From Niallia sp. NCCP-28 (GTDB taxonomy: Bacteria; Bacillota; Bacilli; Bacillales; Cytobacillaceae): a stretch of 64,000 nucleotides of DNA. Below are positions 34,703-44,793 of the stretch, piece after piece. Location: positions 248,001 through 312,000 of the forward strand of contig NZ_BQYJ01000003.1 in NCBI RefSeq assembly GCF_023168165.1, given 5' to 3'. The position numbers and the translations under genes were made by a program. Under the pieces are notes generated by a model. The model made no database searches and had not been told where the DNA came from. It worked only from the letters and a program-made list of their open reading frames with translations. The first letter of the stretch is position 1, and every line of letters begins with the position of its first letter.

Positions 34703-35989
34703 GTGAAAAAATATGGCTTAGCTATTCAAATACTAATCGCATTAGTTCTAGGTATTGCGGTTGGAGCAATCTTTCATGGAAGTGAATTGCTAGTTAGCAT
34801 ACTCACTCCAATTGGAGATATTTTTCTACACTTAATAAAAATGATTGTTGTGCCAATTGTTGTGGCAGCATTAATCGTTTCTATTGCAGGAGTTGGAGAT
34901 ATTAAAAAGTTAGGAAGATTAGGCGGAAAGACAATTCTTTACTTTGAAGTAATCACAACAATTGCCATTCTTTTTGGTCTTCTTGTAGGAAATGTGTTCC
35001 AACCGGGTCTTGGAGTGAATCAAGAGGGGTTGGAAAAGTCAGATATTTCTCAATATCAGCAATCTTCTGAAGCGACAAAAGACAGCCATGGAATTGGGGA
35101 TATCTTAACACATATTGTGCCGACAAATGTTATCTCAAGTATGGCAAATGCTGATTTATTGCCAATTATTTTCTTCTGTGTGCTATTTGGTTTAGGAGTA
35201 GCTGCAATTGGAGAAAAAGGAAAACCGGTTTTATCTGTCACCGAAGGAGTGCTAGACGCCATGTTTTGGGTGACAAATCAAGTAATGAAGTTTGCTCCAT
35301 TTGGAGTATTTGCTTTAATCGGTGTGACGGTATCTAAATTCGGTATCAGTACATTAATACCGTTAGCAAAGCTTGTTGTCCTTGTTTATATAACAATGAT
35401 TTTCTTTGTTGTTGTTGTTTTAGGAATTGTCGCAAAAATAGCCAAAGTAAATATTTTTACCCTATTAAAAGTGTTAAAAGATGAATTGATTTTAGCCTAC
35501 AGTACAGCAAGTTCTGAATCTGTGCTGCCGAGATTAATGGATAAAATGGAGAAATTCGGTTGTCCAAAATCTATTACTTCTTTTGTTATTCCAACAGGTT
35601 ATACGTTTAACTTAGATGGGTCTACGATCTATCAAAGTATTGCTTGTTTATTTATCGCACAGATGGCAGGAATTGAACTTTCCATTGCTCAACAAATTAT
35701 GCTTGTATTAGTATTAATGCTTACTTCTAAAGGTATTGCAGGCATTCCAGGTGCGTCATTTGTTGTTATTGTTTCTACATTAAGTTCTATGAATATACCA
35801 GTAGAAGGCATTGCGGTAATACTAGGTGTAGACCGTATTATGGATATGCTTCGCACTGTTGTTAACGTAGTAGGAAATGCATTAGCAACCATTGTGATGA
35901 GCAAATGGGAAGGCGAGTTTGATGAAGAAAAATCAAAAAAATATATTGCTGAAGTAAAAAAATCTGCTGAAGAAGCAAAAGCGGCATAA
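34703..35989 (+). CDS. Dicarboxylate/glutamate:cation symporter (GltP/DctA family)
   Basis: A 428-residue secondary transporter of the DAACS family with eight membrane helices and two re-entrant loops. Landmarks are the serine-rich AYSTASSESVLPRLMDKM (HP1), GYTFNLDGSTIYQS in TM7, and GIAGIPGASFVVI in HP2. It would import glutamate, aspartate or C4-dicarboxylates with H+ or Na+. Start GTG 34703 follows AGGGGGAA; the frame opens at 34676. The location directly upstream of glnKL favours glutamate. Confidence 0.88.
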   Translation: MKKYGLAIQILIALVLGIAVGAIFHGSELLVSILTPIGDIFLHLIKMIVVPIVVAALIVSIAGVGDIKKLGRLGGKTILYFEVITTIAILFGLLVGNVFQPGLGVNQEGLEKSDISQYQQSSEATKDSHGIGDILTHIVPTNVISSMANADLLPIIFFCVLFGLGVAAIGEKGKPVLSVTEGVLDAMFWVTNQVMKFAPFGVFALIGVTVSKFGISTLIPLAKLVVLVYITMIFFVVVVLGIVAKIAKVNIFTLLKVLKDELILAYSTASSESVLPRLMDKMEKFGCPKSITSFVIPTGYTFNLDGSTIYQSIACLFIAQMAGIELSIAQQIMLVLVLMLTSKGIAGIPGASFVVIVSTLSSMNIPVEGIAVILGVDRIMDMLRTVVNVVGNALATIVMSKWEGEFDEEKSKKYIAEVKKSAEEAKAA

Positions 35990-36018
35990 AAAAGGGTGAT
36001 TGCCATCACTCTTTTTTT
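35988..36018 (+). terminator. Terminator of gltP
   Basis: AAAAAGGGTGAT and ATCACTCTTTTTTT form a stem with a TGCC loop. Confidence 0.85.
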
Positions 36019-36124
36019 CTTTTTTTCTTAGATTAATTGTTCGTTCATGCTGTCTCTATTTTAGGACATTGAATTGTGTGCTGACAATAGATATACTAGT
36101 GGCAACAATAAGCGGGGGGACCCA

Positions 36125-37420
36125 ATGAAATTACATAAATTGCTTCAATCGAATACGATAATTGTTTTATTGATGGTTATTATGGTTCCAATTGCTGGAG
36201 AATTTAAATTTTTTCCATTAAATGATCAGTTTCGAGTCAGCTTTGGGCCAACTATTTTCTTTTTTTTATTGTTGTTTTTAGATCAAAAAAGAATCCTTAT
36301 TGCAGGAATAATGACAAGCGCTGCTATTGTCTTTTTTCGATTATCTTTAGATTGCCTCCAATTGGATACATATGCTTTTATAGACTCTTTTTACGCTCGT
36401 TTACCAGCATGTTTTTATTATTTCACTTATGCATTGTTTTTTTACTTATTAAGGGTGAAAAAATTCCAGCATCAAGTTTTGATGATAGGATTATTCGGAA
36501 TATGTTTGGAGCTGATAAGCCAAGTAGCAGAACTGACTGTACAATATTATATTGTAGGGGCAAAAATAGTGGGAGGTTCTATTTTTCAAATTAGCATTAT
36601 CGCTATTTTTCGCAGTTTTTTTGTTGTATCTTTTTATAGTATGTTTGTTATCTATGAAGCAAAAATTAGAGAAGAAGAAATAAAACGCAAAAATGACCAT
36701 CTGTTATTATTGCTATCAAATTTATATGAAGAAAGTATTCATGTGAAAAAAACATTAAAAAATGTCGAAGTTATTACAAAAGAATCGTATGAATTGTATC
36801 GTTCCTTAAAAAATAGAATGCTGTCAGATCAAGAGACAAAAAAATTAAGCTACACAGCTTTAAAAATCGCAGGAGATATTCATGATATAAAAAAAGATAA
36901 CCAACGAATCTATGCGGGGATTTCCAAGTTGATTACTAGCGAAAAGTTCTCTGAATATATGCATCTAAAAGATTTATTGCATATCATCATCAAATCAAAT
37001 GATAAGTATGCAGATTCCTTAGACAAACATATAAATTTTTCTCTTAAGCTAGATGTTTCCGATGACCTTTATGAAGCCTACTTTTTATTGTCCATTTTAA
37101 ATAATTTAGTGGCTAATAGTATAGAAGCAATCGAACATACAGGAGAAATTACGATATATGCATATGAAGAAAAAGAATGGCTGCATTTAGAAGTAATGGA
37201 TACAGGCATGGGAATTGAAGATAAATACAATGAAATGATTTATAAACCTGGATTCTCTCTTAAATTTAATGGGGAAGGTATTTCATCTACTGGGATAGGG
37301 CTATCCTACAGCAAAGAAATGATTGCAGGTTATGGAGGGAAAATAGCACATGCTGTAATCCCAAACGAAGGGACAAAATTTATGATAGAATTACCGAAAG
37401 AATGTTTAATAAAGGAGTAG
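36125..37420 (+). CDS. glnK: Glutamine-sensing histidine kinase GlnK
   Basis: A 431-residue kinase matching B. subtilis GlnK (YcbA). Six hydrophobic segments fill the first 190 residues, with no extracytoplasmic sensor domain. The phospho-acceptor region reads GDIHDIKKDNQRI, and the ATPase domain has N box NNLVANSIEAIEH, DTGMGIE and STGIGLSY. It is the first gene of a two-gene unit with GlnL, six bases apart. In B. subtilis GlnK-GlnL activates glutaminase and glutamine uptake. Start ATG 36125 follows GGGGGG. Confidence 0.88.
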   Translation: MKLHKLLQSNTIIVLLMVIMVPIAGEFKFFPLNDQFRVSFGPTIFFFLLLFLDQKRILIAGIMTSAAIVFFRLSLDCLQLDTYAFIDSFYARLPACFYYFTYALFFYLLRVKKFQHQVLMIGLFGICLELISQVAELTVQYYIVGAKIVGGSIFQISIIAIFRSFFVVSFYSMFVIYEAKIREEEIKRKNDHLLLLLSNLYEESIHVKKTLKNVEVITKESYELYRSLKNRMLSDQETKKLSYTALKIAGDIHDIKKDNQRIYAGISKLITSEKFSEYMHLKDLLHIIIKSNDKYADSLDKHINFSLKLDVSDDLYEAYFLLSILNNLVANSIEAIEHTGEITIYAYEEKEWLHLEVMDTGMGIEDKYNEMIYKPGFSLKFNGEGISSTGIGLSYSKEMIAGYGGKIAHAVIPNEGTKFMIELPKECLIKE

Positions 37421-37426
37421 CTATTT

Positions 37427-38374
37427 ATGAAGTTTTTTTTAGTTGATGACGATGAAGTAATTCGTTCTTTGTTGCGGCATATTATTGAAGATGAGGATTT
37501 AGGAGAAGTAGTCGGGGAAGCTGATAATGGAGAATCTGTCACTAGTCAGGTGCTAAACTTTAAAAATGTTGATATTGTTATCATTGATTTATTGATGCCG
37601 GCGCGTGATGGCATTGAAACAATCCGTTCATGGAATAGAGAATTTAAAGGGAAAACTATTATGCTTTCACAAGTAGAATCAAAGGAATTGATTGGAGAAG
37701 CATATACACTTGGGATTGAATATTATGTCACCAAGCCTATTAATAAAACGGAATTTTTAACGATAGCAAAAAAGGTGAGCCAAATTATATCTTTAGAAAA
37801 AACAGTGGAAACTATTAGACGTTCATTAAATGGTGTTTTTGAAAAATCGATTGGAGAAAGAGGAATAGAATCTTCTAGCAAACAGTATAGCATAATAGAA
37901 GCAGGAGAATTTTTATTATCAGAGCTAGGGATTATTGGAGAAAATGGCAGCAAGGATTTAATTGATATTATTCAATATCTATATAACCATGAAGCCAAGG
38001 ATACGTTTGAAATGAATTTCCCTTCTATGAAAGAGATTTTTGAAGGCATTTCTAAATATCGAGTGGGCGAAACGGCTTCTCCCATTGAAATTCTTCGAGA
38101 AACAAAAGCGAGTGAGCAGCGGGTCAGAAGAGCGATCAATCAATCAATTACTCACTTGGCAAGCATAGGGCTAACCGATTTTACAAACCCTAAGTTTGAA
38201 AATTACGCCTTGAAGTTTTTTGATTTTTCAATTGTCCGAAATAAAATGACGGAATTAAAAAATGAAAAATCCAATCATCATAAACAAGTGAAAATTCATA
38301 CGAAAAAGTTTATTCAAGTATTATATTTTGAAGCGAAAAAGCTTGTTTATACAAACAGGCATGATCAGGAGTAA
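37427..38374 (+). CDS. glnL: Response regulator GlnL
   Basis: A 315-residue DNA-binding regulator of the GlnL (YcbB) type. The N-terminal receiver has DDDE, phospho-acceptor Asp in VIIDLLMPARDG and Lys in YVTKPIN. The C-terminal YcbB domain (about 150-290) contains a helix-turn-helix-like SEQRVRRAINQSITHLA. AAAGGAG, located within the end of glnK, serves its ATG. It should be phosphorylated by GlnK and activate glutamine or glutamate use genes. Confidence 0.88.
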   Translation: MKFFLVDDDEVIRSLLRHIIEDEDLGEVVGEADNGESVTSQVLNFKNVDIVIIDLLMPARDGIETIRSWNREFKGKTIMLSQVESKELIGEAYTLGIEYYVTKPINKTEFLTIAKKVSQIISLEKTVETIRRSLNGVFEKSIGERGIESSSKQYSIIEAGEFLLSELGIIGENGSKDLIDIIQYLYNHEAKDTFEMNFPSMKEIFEGISKYRVGETASPIEILRETKASEQRVRRAINQSITHLASIGLTDFTNPKFENYALKFFDFSIVRNKMTELKNEKSNHHKQVKIHTKKFIQVLYFEAKKLVYTNRHDQE

Positions 38375-38537
38375 GAAAAAAGAAAAATTGCCAAGCATTC
38401 AGGCATTTTTTCTTAAATGGATTCTTTTTCTGTTGGGATTCTGCTCCTTGTCCATGCAGGATAAAAACTTTTTAGGAAAACAATACAATAATGGCTGCAC
38501 TTTTGATGGATTTACAAAAAAGTGCGGCTTTTTGTAT

Positions 38538-38733
38538 GGCATTAACGGTCAGTAAGCACTTACTTTAAAAGTATGAGGGGGCAGGAGAAAGCTTTTAGGG
38601 GTTGAAAGTGCCTGTCAAAGCCCGATAGAAAGAACGCAGACTAAGAACTTCACACCTATATCCTATCTTGTGCCTCAACTAACAATTCGCAGGAAGCCAA
38701 GAAAATCTCCATGGGTTGTTAGTTTCTCTTTAT
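38538..38733 (+). mobile_element. IS200/IS605-like element C (196 nt)
   Basis: The left end reads GGCATTAACGGTCAGTAA after a GTAT flank, 15 of 16 bases like element A. The right end is CTAACAA and TTGTTAG in a hairpin followed by AGTTTCTCTTTAT, ending at 38733. The interior (AAGCCCGATAGAAAGAACGC and following) is larger than in A and looks like structured, non-coding sequence. No transposase frame is present. Confidence 0.5.
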
Positions 38734-38823
38734 TTGCAACAATGGGAAATATCCCTTACGATTAATAAATGTTTAGATGCTTTTAAGAGATATATTGATT
38801 TTTCTGAAAAAGGAGTTTTATTG

Positions 38824-39369
38824 TTGAAAAAGAAAAGAAAACGTCATGGGTCAACGATAATGATGTTTATTATAATTAGTGTTTTCCTTTTAGTGTTTTG
38901 GAAACAGCAGCAGGAAAAAGAGAATGAGCTCAGCAAAACGCCTCTTCCGACAGCTCTTCATGAAACGCTTGCTGAAAAAAGAGATATACTGCTGAGTCAA
39001 GCTTTAGACAAAGGAATTCATGTGGTTATTGTAGAGGGTTTTCGAAGTGTGGAAGAGCAAAATGATTTATACAATAAAGGCCGGACAGAAGAAGGAAACA
39101 TTGTCACACATGCAAAAGGCGGCGAGTCTTATCATAACTACGGTTTGGCGATTGATTTTGCGCTTTTAAACAATAGTGGCGCAACTATCTGGGATATGGA
39201 GTATGATGGAAACGGGAATGGCAAAAGCGACTGGATGGAAGTGGTGAGCATAGCCAAATCGTTAGGGTTTGAATGGGGAGGAGATTGGGCGAATTTTAAA
39301 GATTATCCTCATTTGCAAATGGATTTCGGTTTATCAATTGCCGAGCTGCAAAAGGGACAAAGGCCTTAA
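38824..39369 (+). CDS. CwlK-like L,D/D,D-carboxypeptidase (M15 family)
   Basis: A 181-residue membrane-anchored peptidase. A short basic N-terminus precedes one helix (about 12-27, MMFIIISVFLLVFW); the rest lies outside the cell. The VanY/M15 zinc motif is SYHNYGLAIDFAL (SxHxxGxAxD) with a second ligand in HLQMDFG. It resembles CwlK, an L-alanyl-D-glutamate peptidase of the vegetative wall. The start is taken as TTG 38824, eight bases after AAGGAG; another TTG at 38821 is possible. The upstream extension to 38716 enters mobile element C. Confidence 0.82.
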   Translation: MKKKRKRHGSTIMMFIIISVFLLVFWKQQQEKENELSKTPLPTALHETLAEKRDILLSQALDKGIHVVIVEGFRSVEEQNDLYNKGRTEEGNIVTHAKGGESYHNYGLAIDFALLNNSGATIWDMEYDGNGNGKSDWMEVVSIAKSLGFEWGGDWANFKDYPHLQMDFGLSIAELQKGQRP

Positions 39370-39395
39370 AAGAGAATGAATGATATCTAAAAAGG

Positions 39396-39432
39396 GATTG
39401 CCGGTTAGCCAAAAATAGGCTAACCGGCAATC
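39396..39432. terminator. Bidirectional terminator
   Basis: GATTGCCGGTTAGCC and its perfect complement (39396-39410 and 39418-39432) separate convergent genes, with T-rich tails on both sides. Confidence 0.92.
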
Positions 39433-39442
39433 TCTTTTTCTT

Positions 39443-40486
39443 TTACATATCAGATAGTAGGTAATGATAAATAAGTTTGGCAGTTGCTTCAATGGAAGAA
39501 ACATGTGTGCGTTCATAAGCATGAGAGGAATCGATGCCAGGACCGATTAAACCATGGACAATGTCAAAGCCAGCGCGAATGGCAGCAGAGGCATCTGAAC
39601 CGTAATATGGATAAATGTCTAATTGGTAGTCTATTTTGTTTGCTTGGGCTAATTGCACTAATTTTTTGCGCAAGCCATAATGATAGGGGCCGCTGGCGTC
39701 TTTTGCACAAATGGATACAGTATATTCGTCTGTTGATTGCCCATCCCCCATTGCTCCCATATCGACTGCTAAATACTCGACTGTTTCTTTTGGGATATTG
39801 GAGTTTCCGCCATAGCCGATTTCTTCATTGTTAGAGATTAAAAAATTTGTCGTATATGGCAAGTTTATATTCTGTTCTTTCATTTGTTTTAAAAGCAATA
39901 AAAGGATCGCAACGCTAGCTTTGTCATCAAGATGACGGGATTTGACAAAACCAGCTTCTGTAATTTCAAGTCTTGGATAAAAAGAGACAAAATCACCGAC
40001 ATTAATTCCTAATTTTTTTACATCATCCCGATTTTTAACTATTTCATCGATGCGAACTTCCATGTTTGTTTGGCTGCGTTCTACTTTGCCAGCCTCTTTA
40101 TAAACATGGACGCTTGCCTGGTGGAGAAGGATGGTGCCCGTATAAACCTTGCCAGAGGCCGTTTCAATTGTACAATTTTCCCCTTCAATGCTGTTGTAGG
40201 TAAACCCGCCGATTAAATCAAGACGAAGGCGTCCATTTTCTTTTATTTCCTTTACCATTGCTCCAAGTGTATCTACATGAGCAGTAAGCATCCGCTGTTT
40301 TTCTTTTATAGCACCTTCAACGGTGGCAATTAATCCTCCTTTATTATTTTTTACTGTGGGAATAGACTGTTCTTTTAAAAAACTTTCAATAAAATCGATG
40401 ACTTTTTCTGTATGTCCAGATGGACTATTTGTTGATACTAATTTTTCTAAAATATCGATATATTGTTGCTGATTCCAATTAATCAA
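39443..40486 (-). CDS. M42-family metallo-aminopeptidase
   Basis: A 347-residue cytosolic, co-catalytic zinc aminopeptidase of the M42 family (YhfE/YsdC/PepA-like). Metal ligands lie in LTAHVDTLG, SRHLDDKAS, the catalytic Glu pair in SNNEEIGYGG, and AVDMGAMG. A TET dodecamer is usual for the family. It starts with TTG at 40486 after TAGGAGG. The gene is alone and convergent with the CwlK-like peptidase. Confidence 0.9.
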   Translation of the reverse strand: MINWNQQQYIDILEKLVSTNSPSGHTEKVIDFIESFLKEQSIPTVKNNKGGLIATVEGAIKEKQRMLTAHVDTLGAMVKEIKENGRLRLDLIGGFTYNSIEGENCTIETASGKVYTGTILLHQASVHVYKEAGKVERSQTNMEVRIDEIVKNRDDVKKLGINVGDFVSFYPRLEITEAGFVKSRHLDDKASVAILLLLLKQMKEQNINLPYTTNFLISNNEEIGYGGNSNIPKETVEYLAVDMGAMGDGQSTDEYTVSICAKDASGPYHYGLRKKLVQLAQANKIDYQLDIYPYYGSDASAAIRAGFDIVHGLIGPGIDSSHAYERTHVSSIEATAKLIYHYLLSDM

Positions 40487-40964
40487 AAGGAAAACCTCCT
40501 ATTTTCATCAAAAATATGCATTAGTGCAAGTCTATTTTCAGTATAAGCCTATCTTTAGGCAATTGCCTATTTTTTTATCCTTATTTAATTGCCTGAATAT
40601 TAATATTAATGCTATTAATAGGTTTTCACTAGATATTTATAATAAATTAATGTAAGATGATTTTAATTTGGTTTATATGAAGAAATTGTAAAGGGGAAAA
40701 AACAATAAAATAAATGAACGATCTTCTCTAAAAAGCGGGATGTATTTTTAGGGGATAAAATTGGAAAAAAAGGGTTAATTTTATGTTTTTCTTTTTTTAT
40801 GCATATGATATAATGTTCTACGTTCATTTGTAAAAAACATGTAAATAAAAAATGAAGAGAAAACGAAAAAACAGTTAAACAAGAGAATGATTTTCTTTCA
40901 AAAAAGAAACAACACATCTATAGAAGATTCTTTTTTGCTAATAATTGAATTGAGGTGAAAATGA
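40487..40964. other. Divergent promoter region of M42 peptidase and ltaS
   Basis: About 480 AT-rich bases with no supported gene. An open frame on the minus strand has no ribosome site. No recognised operator was found. The region before ltaS is long enough for a regulated promoter. Confidence 0.4.
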
Positions 40965-42944
40965 TTGAAAGGTACAGTAGAATTATGGAAGAAATTTATT
41001 GCACAACATTCTTCTTTCTTTTTAATCGCCGTTATTTTATTTTGGGTAAAAACATATGCAGCTTATAAAATTGAATTTAGTTTAGGAGTAGAAGGAGCAT
41101 TTCAGCAGTTTCTTTTATTTATTAACCCAATAAGCTCAGCATTGTTGTTTATCGGACTTGCATTATTTATAAAAGGAAAAGCGCAGCCTGTGATGATTAC
41201 TGTTATTACTGGCATTATGTCATTTTTGCTATATGCAAACATTGTGTATTACCGTTTCTTTACAGACTTCATTACCGTTCCAGTTGTAATGCAAGTGAAA
41301 GTAAATGGCGGCCAGCTAAGCGACAGTATTTTATCATTAATAACTCCATTTGATGTTTTATACTTTTTAGATGTTATTGTACTTGTAGTATTGCTCGCTA
41401 CAAAGGTTTATAAACCTACTGTGCAAAAAAATAGAAGAAAAGCAAAATCTGTTTTTGCTCTTGCTATTTTGACATTTATCATTAATCTTGGCCTTGCTGA
41501 GATAGATCGTCCAGAATTATTAAGCCGTTCATTTGACCGCAATTATTTGGTGAAATATTTAGGGGCATATAATTTTACAGTTTATGATATTGTGCAAAAT
41601 GCCCGTTCTGAGTCTCAAAGAGCTCTTGCAGACAGCAGCGACATAACAGAGGTGCAAAACTATATCAATGCTAATTTTTCTGATCCAAATGCAGTATACT
41701 TTGGAAAAGCAGAAGGCAAAAACGTTGTTTATATTTCTTTAGAGTCACTGCAATCTTTTATTATCAACTATAAGCTAGAAGGTAAAGAAGTAACGCCATT
41801 TTTAAATAAATTGACTAATGATAAAAACACATTTTATTTTGAGAATTTTTTCCATCAAACTGGCCAAGGAAAAACATCTGATGCAGAATTTATGATGGAT
41901 AACTCCTTGTACGGTATGTCGCAGGGGTCTGTATTTGTAAATAAAGCGCAAAATACTTTCCAATCAGCTCCTGCTATTTTAAAAGGAAAAGGTTATACAG
42001 CAGCTGCATTCCATGGAAACTATAAAACATTCTGGAACAGAAATGAAATGTATAAGTCTTTAGGCTATGATTACTTTTTTGATGCAGAGTATTATGATAT
42101 GTCAGAGGAAAATACGAAAAATTATGGAATGAAAGATATTCCATTCTTTCAAGAAAGTATGCCAATGCTTGAAAGCCTAAAAAAACCATTTTACACAAAA
42201 TTTATTACCTTATCTAACCACCATCCATTTGCAATGGACGATGAGGATACTGATTTTCCAGCAGGAACAACAGAAGATAATGTAGTAAATAACTATTTCA
42301 GATCAGCGCATTATCTGGATGAATCGATTAAACAATTCTTCCAGTATTTAAAAGATGCAGGACTTTATGATAATACAATGATTGTTATGTATGGAGACCA
42401 TTATGGTATTTCGGAAAATCATAACAAAGCAATGGAGCAAGTATTAAATGTAGATGAAATTACACCATTAATGAATTCCCAACTGCAGCGTGTGCCATTG
42501 TTTATTCATGTACCTGGCGTAAAAGGAAAAATAGTAAGTGAATATGGCGGCGATGTGGATGTAATGCCAACTGTTCTCCATCTGCTTGGAGTGAATACAA
42601 AAGATTACTTGCAAGTAGGATCTGACTTGTTATCGAATAAACATCGTGAAACGATTCCTTTCCGAAATGGCGATTTTGTATCTCCAACCTTAACAAAACT
42701 AGGGGATAATTGTTATAACACTAATACGGGTGAATTGGTTGCAGGAGAAGATTGCCAAAAGCAAGCGGAAAGTGCAGCCGCTGAATTAAAAACGTCAGAC
42801 AGCATCGTTAGCAAAGATCTGCTTCGTTTTTACACTCCAGAAGGTTTTACACCAATTAATCGTGAAGACTATAATTATGTAAAAGATGCTGCAACAAATG
42901 AAACAAAAGATACAACAACAAAAGAGGAAGACACAAATCAATAA
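40965..42944 (+). CDS. Lipoteichoic acid synthase-type sulfatase
   Basis: A 659-residue enzyme: five membrane helices in the first 225 residues, then an extracellular sulfatase-fold domain. The nucleophile Thr304 lies in GQGKTSDAEF, and metal ligands occur in ISLESLQ and YGDHYGISE. It transfers glycerol phosphate from phosphatidylglycerol to a growing lipoteichoic acid chain. Bacillus carries several paralogs (LtaS, YfnI, YqgS, YvgJ), and the exact type is not resolved. The C-terminus ends in a Thr/Lys/Glu-rich tail. It starts at TTG with GAGGTGA upstream. Confidence 0.9.
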   Translation: MKGTVELWKKFIAQHSSFFLIAVILFWVKTYAAYKIEFSLGVEGAFQQFLLFINPISSALLFIGLALFIKGKAQPVMITVITGIMSFLLYANIVYYRFFTDFITVPVVMQVKVNGGQLSDSILSLITPFDVLYFLDVIVLVVLLATKVYKPTVQKNRRKAKSVFALAILTFIINLGLAEIDRPELLSRSFDRNYLVKYLGAYNFTVYDIVQNARSESQRALADSSDITEVQNYINANFSDPNAVYFGKAEGKNVVYISLESLQSFIINYKLEGKEVTPFLNKLTNDKNTFYFENFFHQTGQGKTSDAEFMMDNSLYGMSQGSVFVNKAQNTFQSAPAILKGKGYTAAAFHGNYKTFWNRNEMYKSLGYDYFFDAEYYDMSEENTKNYGMKDIPFFQESMPMLESLKKPFYTKFITLSNHHPFAMDDEDTDFPAGTTEDNVVNNYFRSAHYLDESIKQFFQYLKDAGLYDNTMIVMYGDHYGISENHNKAMEQVLNVDEITPLMNSQLQRVPLFIHVPGVKGKIVSEYGGDVDVMPTVLHLLGVNTKDYLQVGSDLLSNKHRETIPFRNGDFVSPTLTKLGDNCYNTNTGELVAGEDCQKQAESAAAELKTSDSIVSKDLLRFYTPEGFTPINREDYNYVKDAATNETKDTTTKEEDTNQ

Positions 42945-42953
42945 TAAACAAAT

Positions 42954-43001
42954 GGGGGCATTCAATAAGCCGATTTTTTGGCTATTGGATGCCCCTTTTT
43001 T
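42954..43001 (+). terminator. Terminator of ltaS-type gene
   Basis: GGGGCATTCAATA and AGCC pair with GGCT and ATTGGATGCCCC around a T-rich loop, followed by TTTTTT. Confidence 0.88.
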
Positions 43002-43081
43002 ATGTTCAATAAGAATAATCTGCTTCATCTTTGTTTTCTATTTTCAGGGGTTTTTTCCTTTTGGAACAAGCTCTTTCTTAT

Positions 43082-43129
43082 TTCCATTCAATGGGCAGTA
43101 AAACATCCGCAGATTGAAATTTCTTTTAT
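43082..43129 (+). mobile_element. Short IS200/IS605-like element D (48 nt)
   Basis: After a TTCTTAT flank the sequence runs TTCCATTCAATGGGCAGTAA, then AACATCCGCAGATTGAAATT and TCTTTTAT. The left part shares GGGCAGTAAAAC with element A, the right part is a diverged copy of GATTGAAGTTTCACTTTAT. The length equals that of element B. Confidence 0.4.
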
Positions 43130-43286
43130 TGATAAATTTTCTAAAAAATAAAAAGGTTTTTGAAAATAACGCTTGCAGGGTGCAGTATATGGCTGTATGA
43201 TAGCAATGGAAATATTTCAATAAACGAAATATTCTTTCATACACAACACGCTAAAATGAAAAAATAAGTATAAAGGATGATACTAG

Positions 43287-44540
43287 ATGGTAGAAAATGG
43301 CGTGGCTTATAAAGAAAATGAAAAACGAAGTATTCAAAATGGTGTATACACTACATTGATTTTGAATATTTCTAATAATTATTTTCCTCTATTCGCTATT
43401 TCTGTATTAGGAGCAAGCAATTATCAGATTGGCTTGATTAGTTCATTGCCTCAATTTATTGGGATGATCGCAATGGTGATTGGATCAATTATTATAAATC
43501 GTCTTCAAACGAAAAAGATGTTTACATTTTATTCTTTTTTATGTGCAAGAATATTTTTAATTGCAATTGTTCTGGTTGTCTTTTTACCAAAGCAGCAACA
43601 AGCATGGGCGTTTATTTTATTGGTCGGCTTAATGAATTTCCCCTTTTCTTTTGCCAATTTAAGTTGGCAGTCATTGATTGCTGATTTGATTCCAGAAGAG
43701 AGAAGAAATACATTTTTTAGCAACCGAAATCGAATAATGACTTTTGTTGGAATGATTTCAACATTTATAATTGGCTTTTTTCTGCAATTATTTGATAAAA
43801 GCGATTCATTGCCTTATCAAATCTTATATAGTATGGCATTTTTTTGTGGTCTATTAGAATTGTTTTATTTAACAAAGCATAAAGAATCAAAAAAAACAGC
43901 CATTTCCCCGATAGAGCAGAAAGCAATATTTGGTTTTTCTGTATTTAAGCATAAGCCATTTTTCTATTTTTTATTATGCAGTCTCTTTTTTAATTTTGGC
44001 TGGCAAATGTGCTGGTCCCTTTTTAGCATTTATCAAATTACATATGCGGGAGCTACTGGTTTATGGGTCAGCTTTTTTGCAGTAGCCAATTCTATTGGGC
44101 AAGTAATCAGCTATAAATGGTGGGCAAAAATGGCTGATAAACATTCCAATGCCAAAATGCTTATTCTAGTCTCCATTGGCATGGCAAGTGCGCCATTTAT
44201 GACAAACCTGTCTACTAATCTCTGGTATATTGTGATTATTAACTTGTTTGCAGGATTATCCGTTTCTGGAACGGTATTATTATTATTTAATACTTTATTA
44301 GAAAGCACAGAGGAAAAAACAAGAAGCTTATGTATATCCAATTATAATATTTTATTAGCCTTCATTGCTTTTGTAGCTCCCCAGTTTGGTGTCTATTTGT
44401 TAGATAAAACATCTATAGCAGCTGCCATGAATATATCTTCCGTGATTAGATTGGCGAGTGGAGTATTTTTTTACTTTTTCTACGTATACTTAAAAAGAAC
44501 ATATACACCTATTATCCGCAAAAAAGCGGTAAAAGCATAA
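43287..44540 (+). CDS. MFS transporter, 12-helix
   Basis: A 417-residue major facilitator protein with about 12 membrane helices. The N-terminal half has the NYQIGLISSLPQFIGM loop and EERRNTFFSNRNRIM after helix 4, both seen in a Bacillus MFS subgroup without assigned substrate. The typical motif A is weak. No regulator is adjacent. AAAGGATG precedes the ATG. Confidence 0.8.
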   Translation: MVENGVAYKENEKRSIQNGVYTTLILNISNNYFPLFAISVLGASNYQIGLISSLPQFIGMIAMVIGSIIINRLQTKKMFTFYSFLCARIFLIAIVLVVFLPKQQQAWAFILLVGLMNFPFSFANLSWQSLIADLIPEERRNTFFSNRNRIMTFVGMISTFIIGFFLQLFDKSDSLPYQILYSMAFFCGLLELFYLTKHKESKKTAISPIEQKAIFGFSVFKHKPFFYFLLCSLFFNFGWQMCWSLFSIYQITYAGATGLWVSFFAVANSIGQVISYKWWAKMADKHSNAKMLILVSIGMASAPFMTNLSTNLWYIVIINLFAGLSVSGTVLLLFNTLLESTEEKTRSLCISNYNILLAFIAFVAPQFGVYLLDKTSIAAAMNISSVIRLASGVFFYFFYVYLKRTYTPIIRKKAVKA

Positions 44541-44623
44541 ACAGATAGGTTTTTTATTTTCTTATTGGTCTGTATACGGATCAAAAGATTTTTATTTTGG
44601 AGAAGAGTTTTCAACAGAAAAAA

Positions 44624-44653
44624 ATCCCATGCTCTTTGAAAAGAGTATGGGAT
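44624..44653 (+). terminator. Hairpin downstream of MFS gene
   Basis: ATCCCATGCTCTT and AAGAGTATGGGAT form a 13-bp stem with a TGAA loop. The T-run after it is weak. Confidence 0.6.
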
Positions 44654-44793
44654 ATAGTCGCTTTATTTTAAGTAGATATGTTATAATTATAAGGATACTA
44701 TAGTATTAATCTGAAAAAATATATTAATATCTATAATAATAATATCATAAATGCATTTGCTTGTCAAATTGCAAGTTATAAGGGGTGCAGAAA

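Noticed and set aside
38328-38555. 75-residue frame after glnL
   Set aside because: It starts inside glnL in another frame and ends in the left end of mobile element C.
42886-43101. 71-residue frame after the ltaS-type gene
   Set aside because: It spans the ltaS terminator and part of element D.
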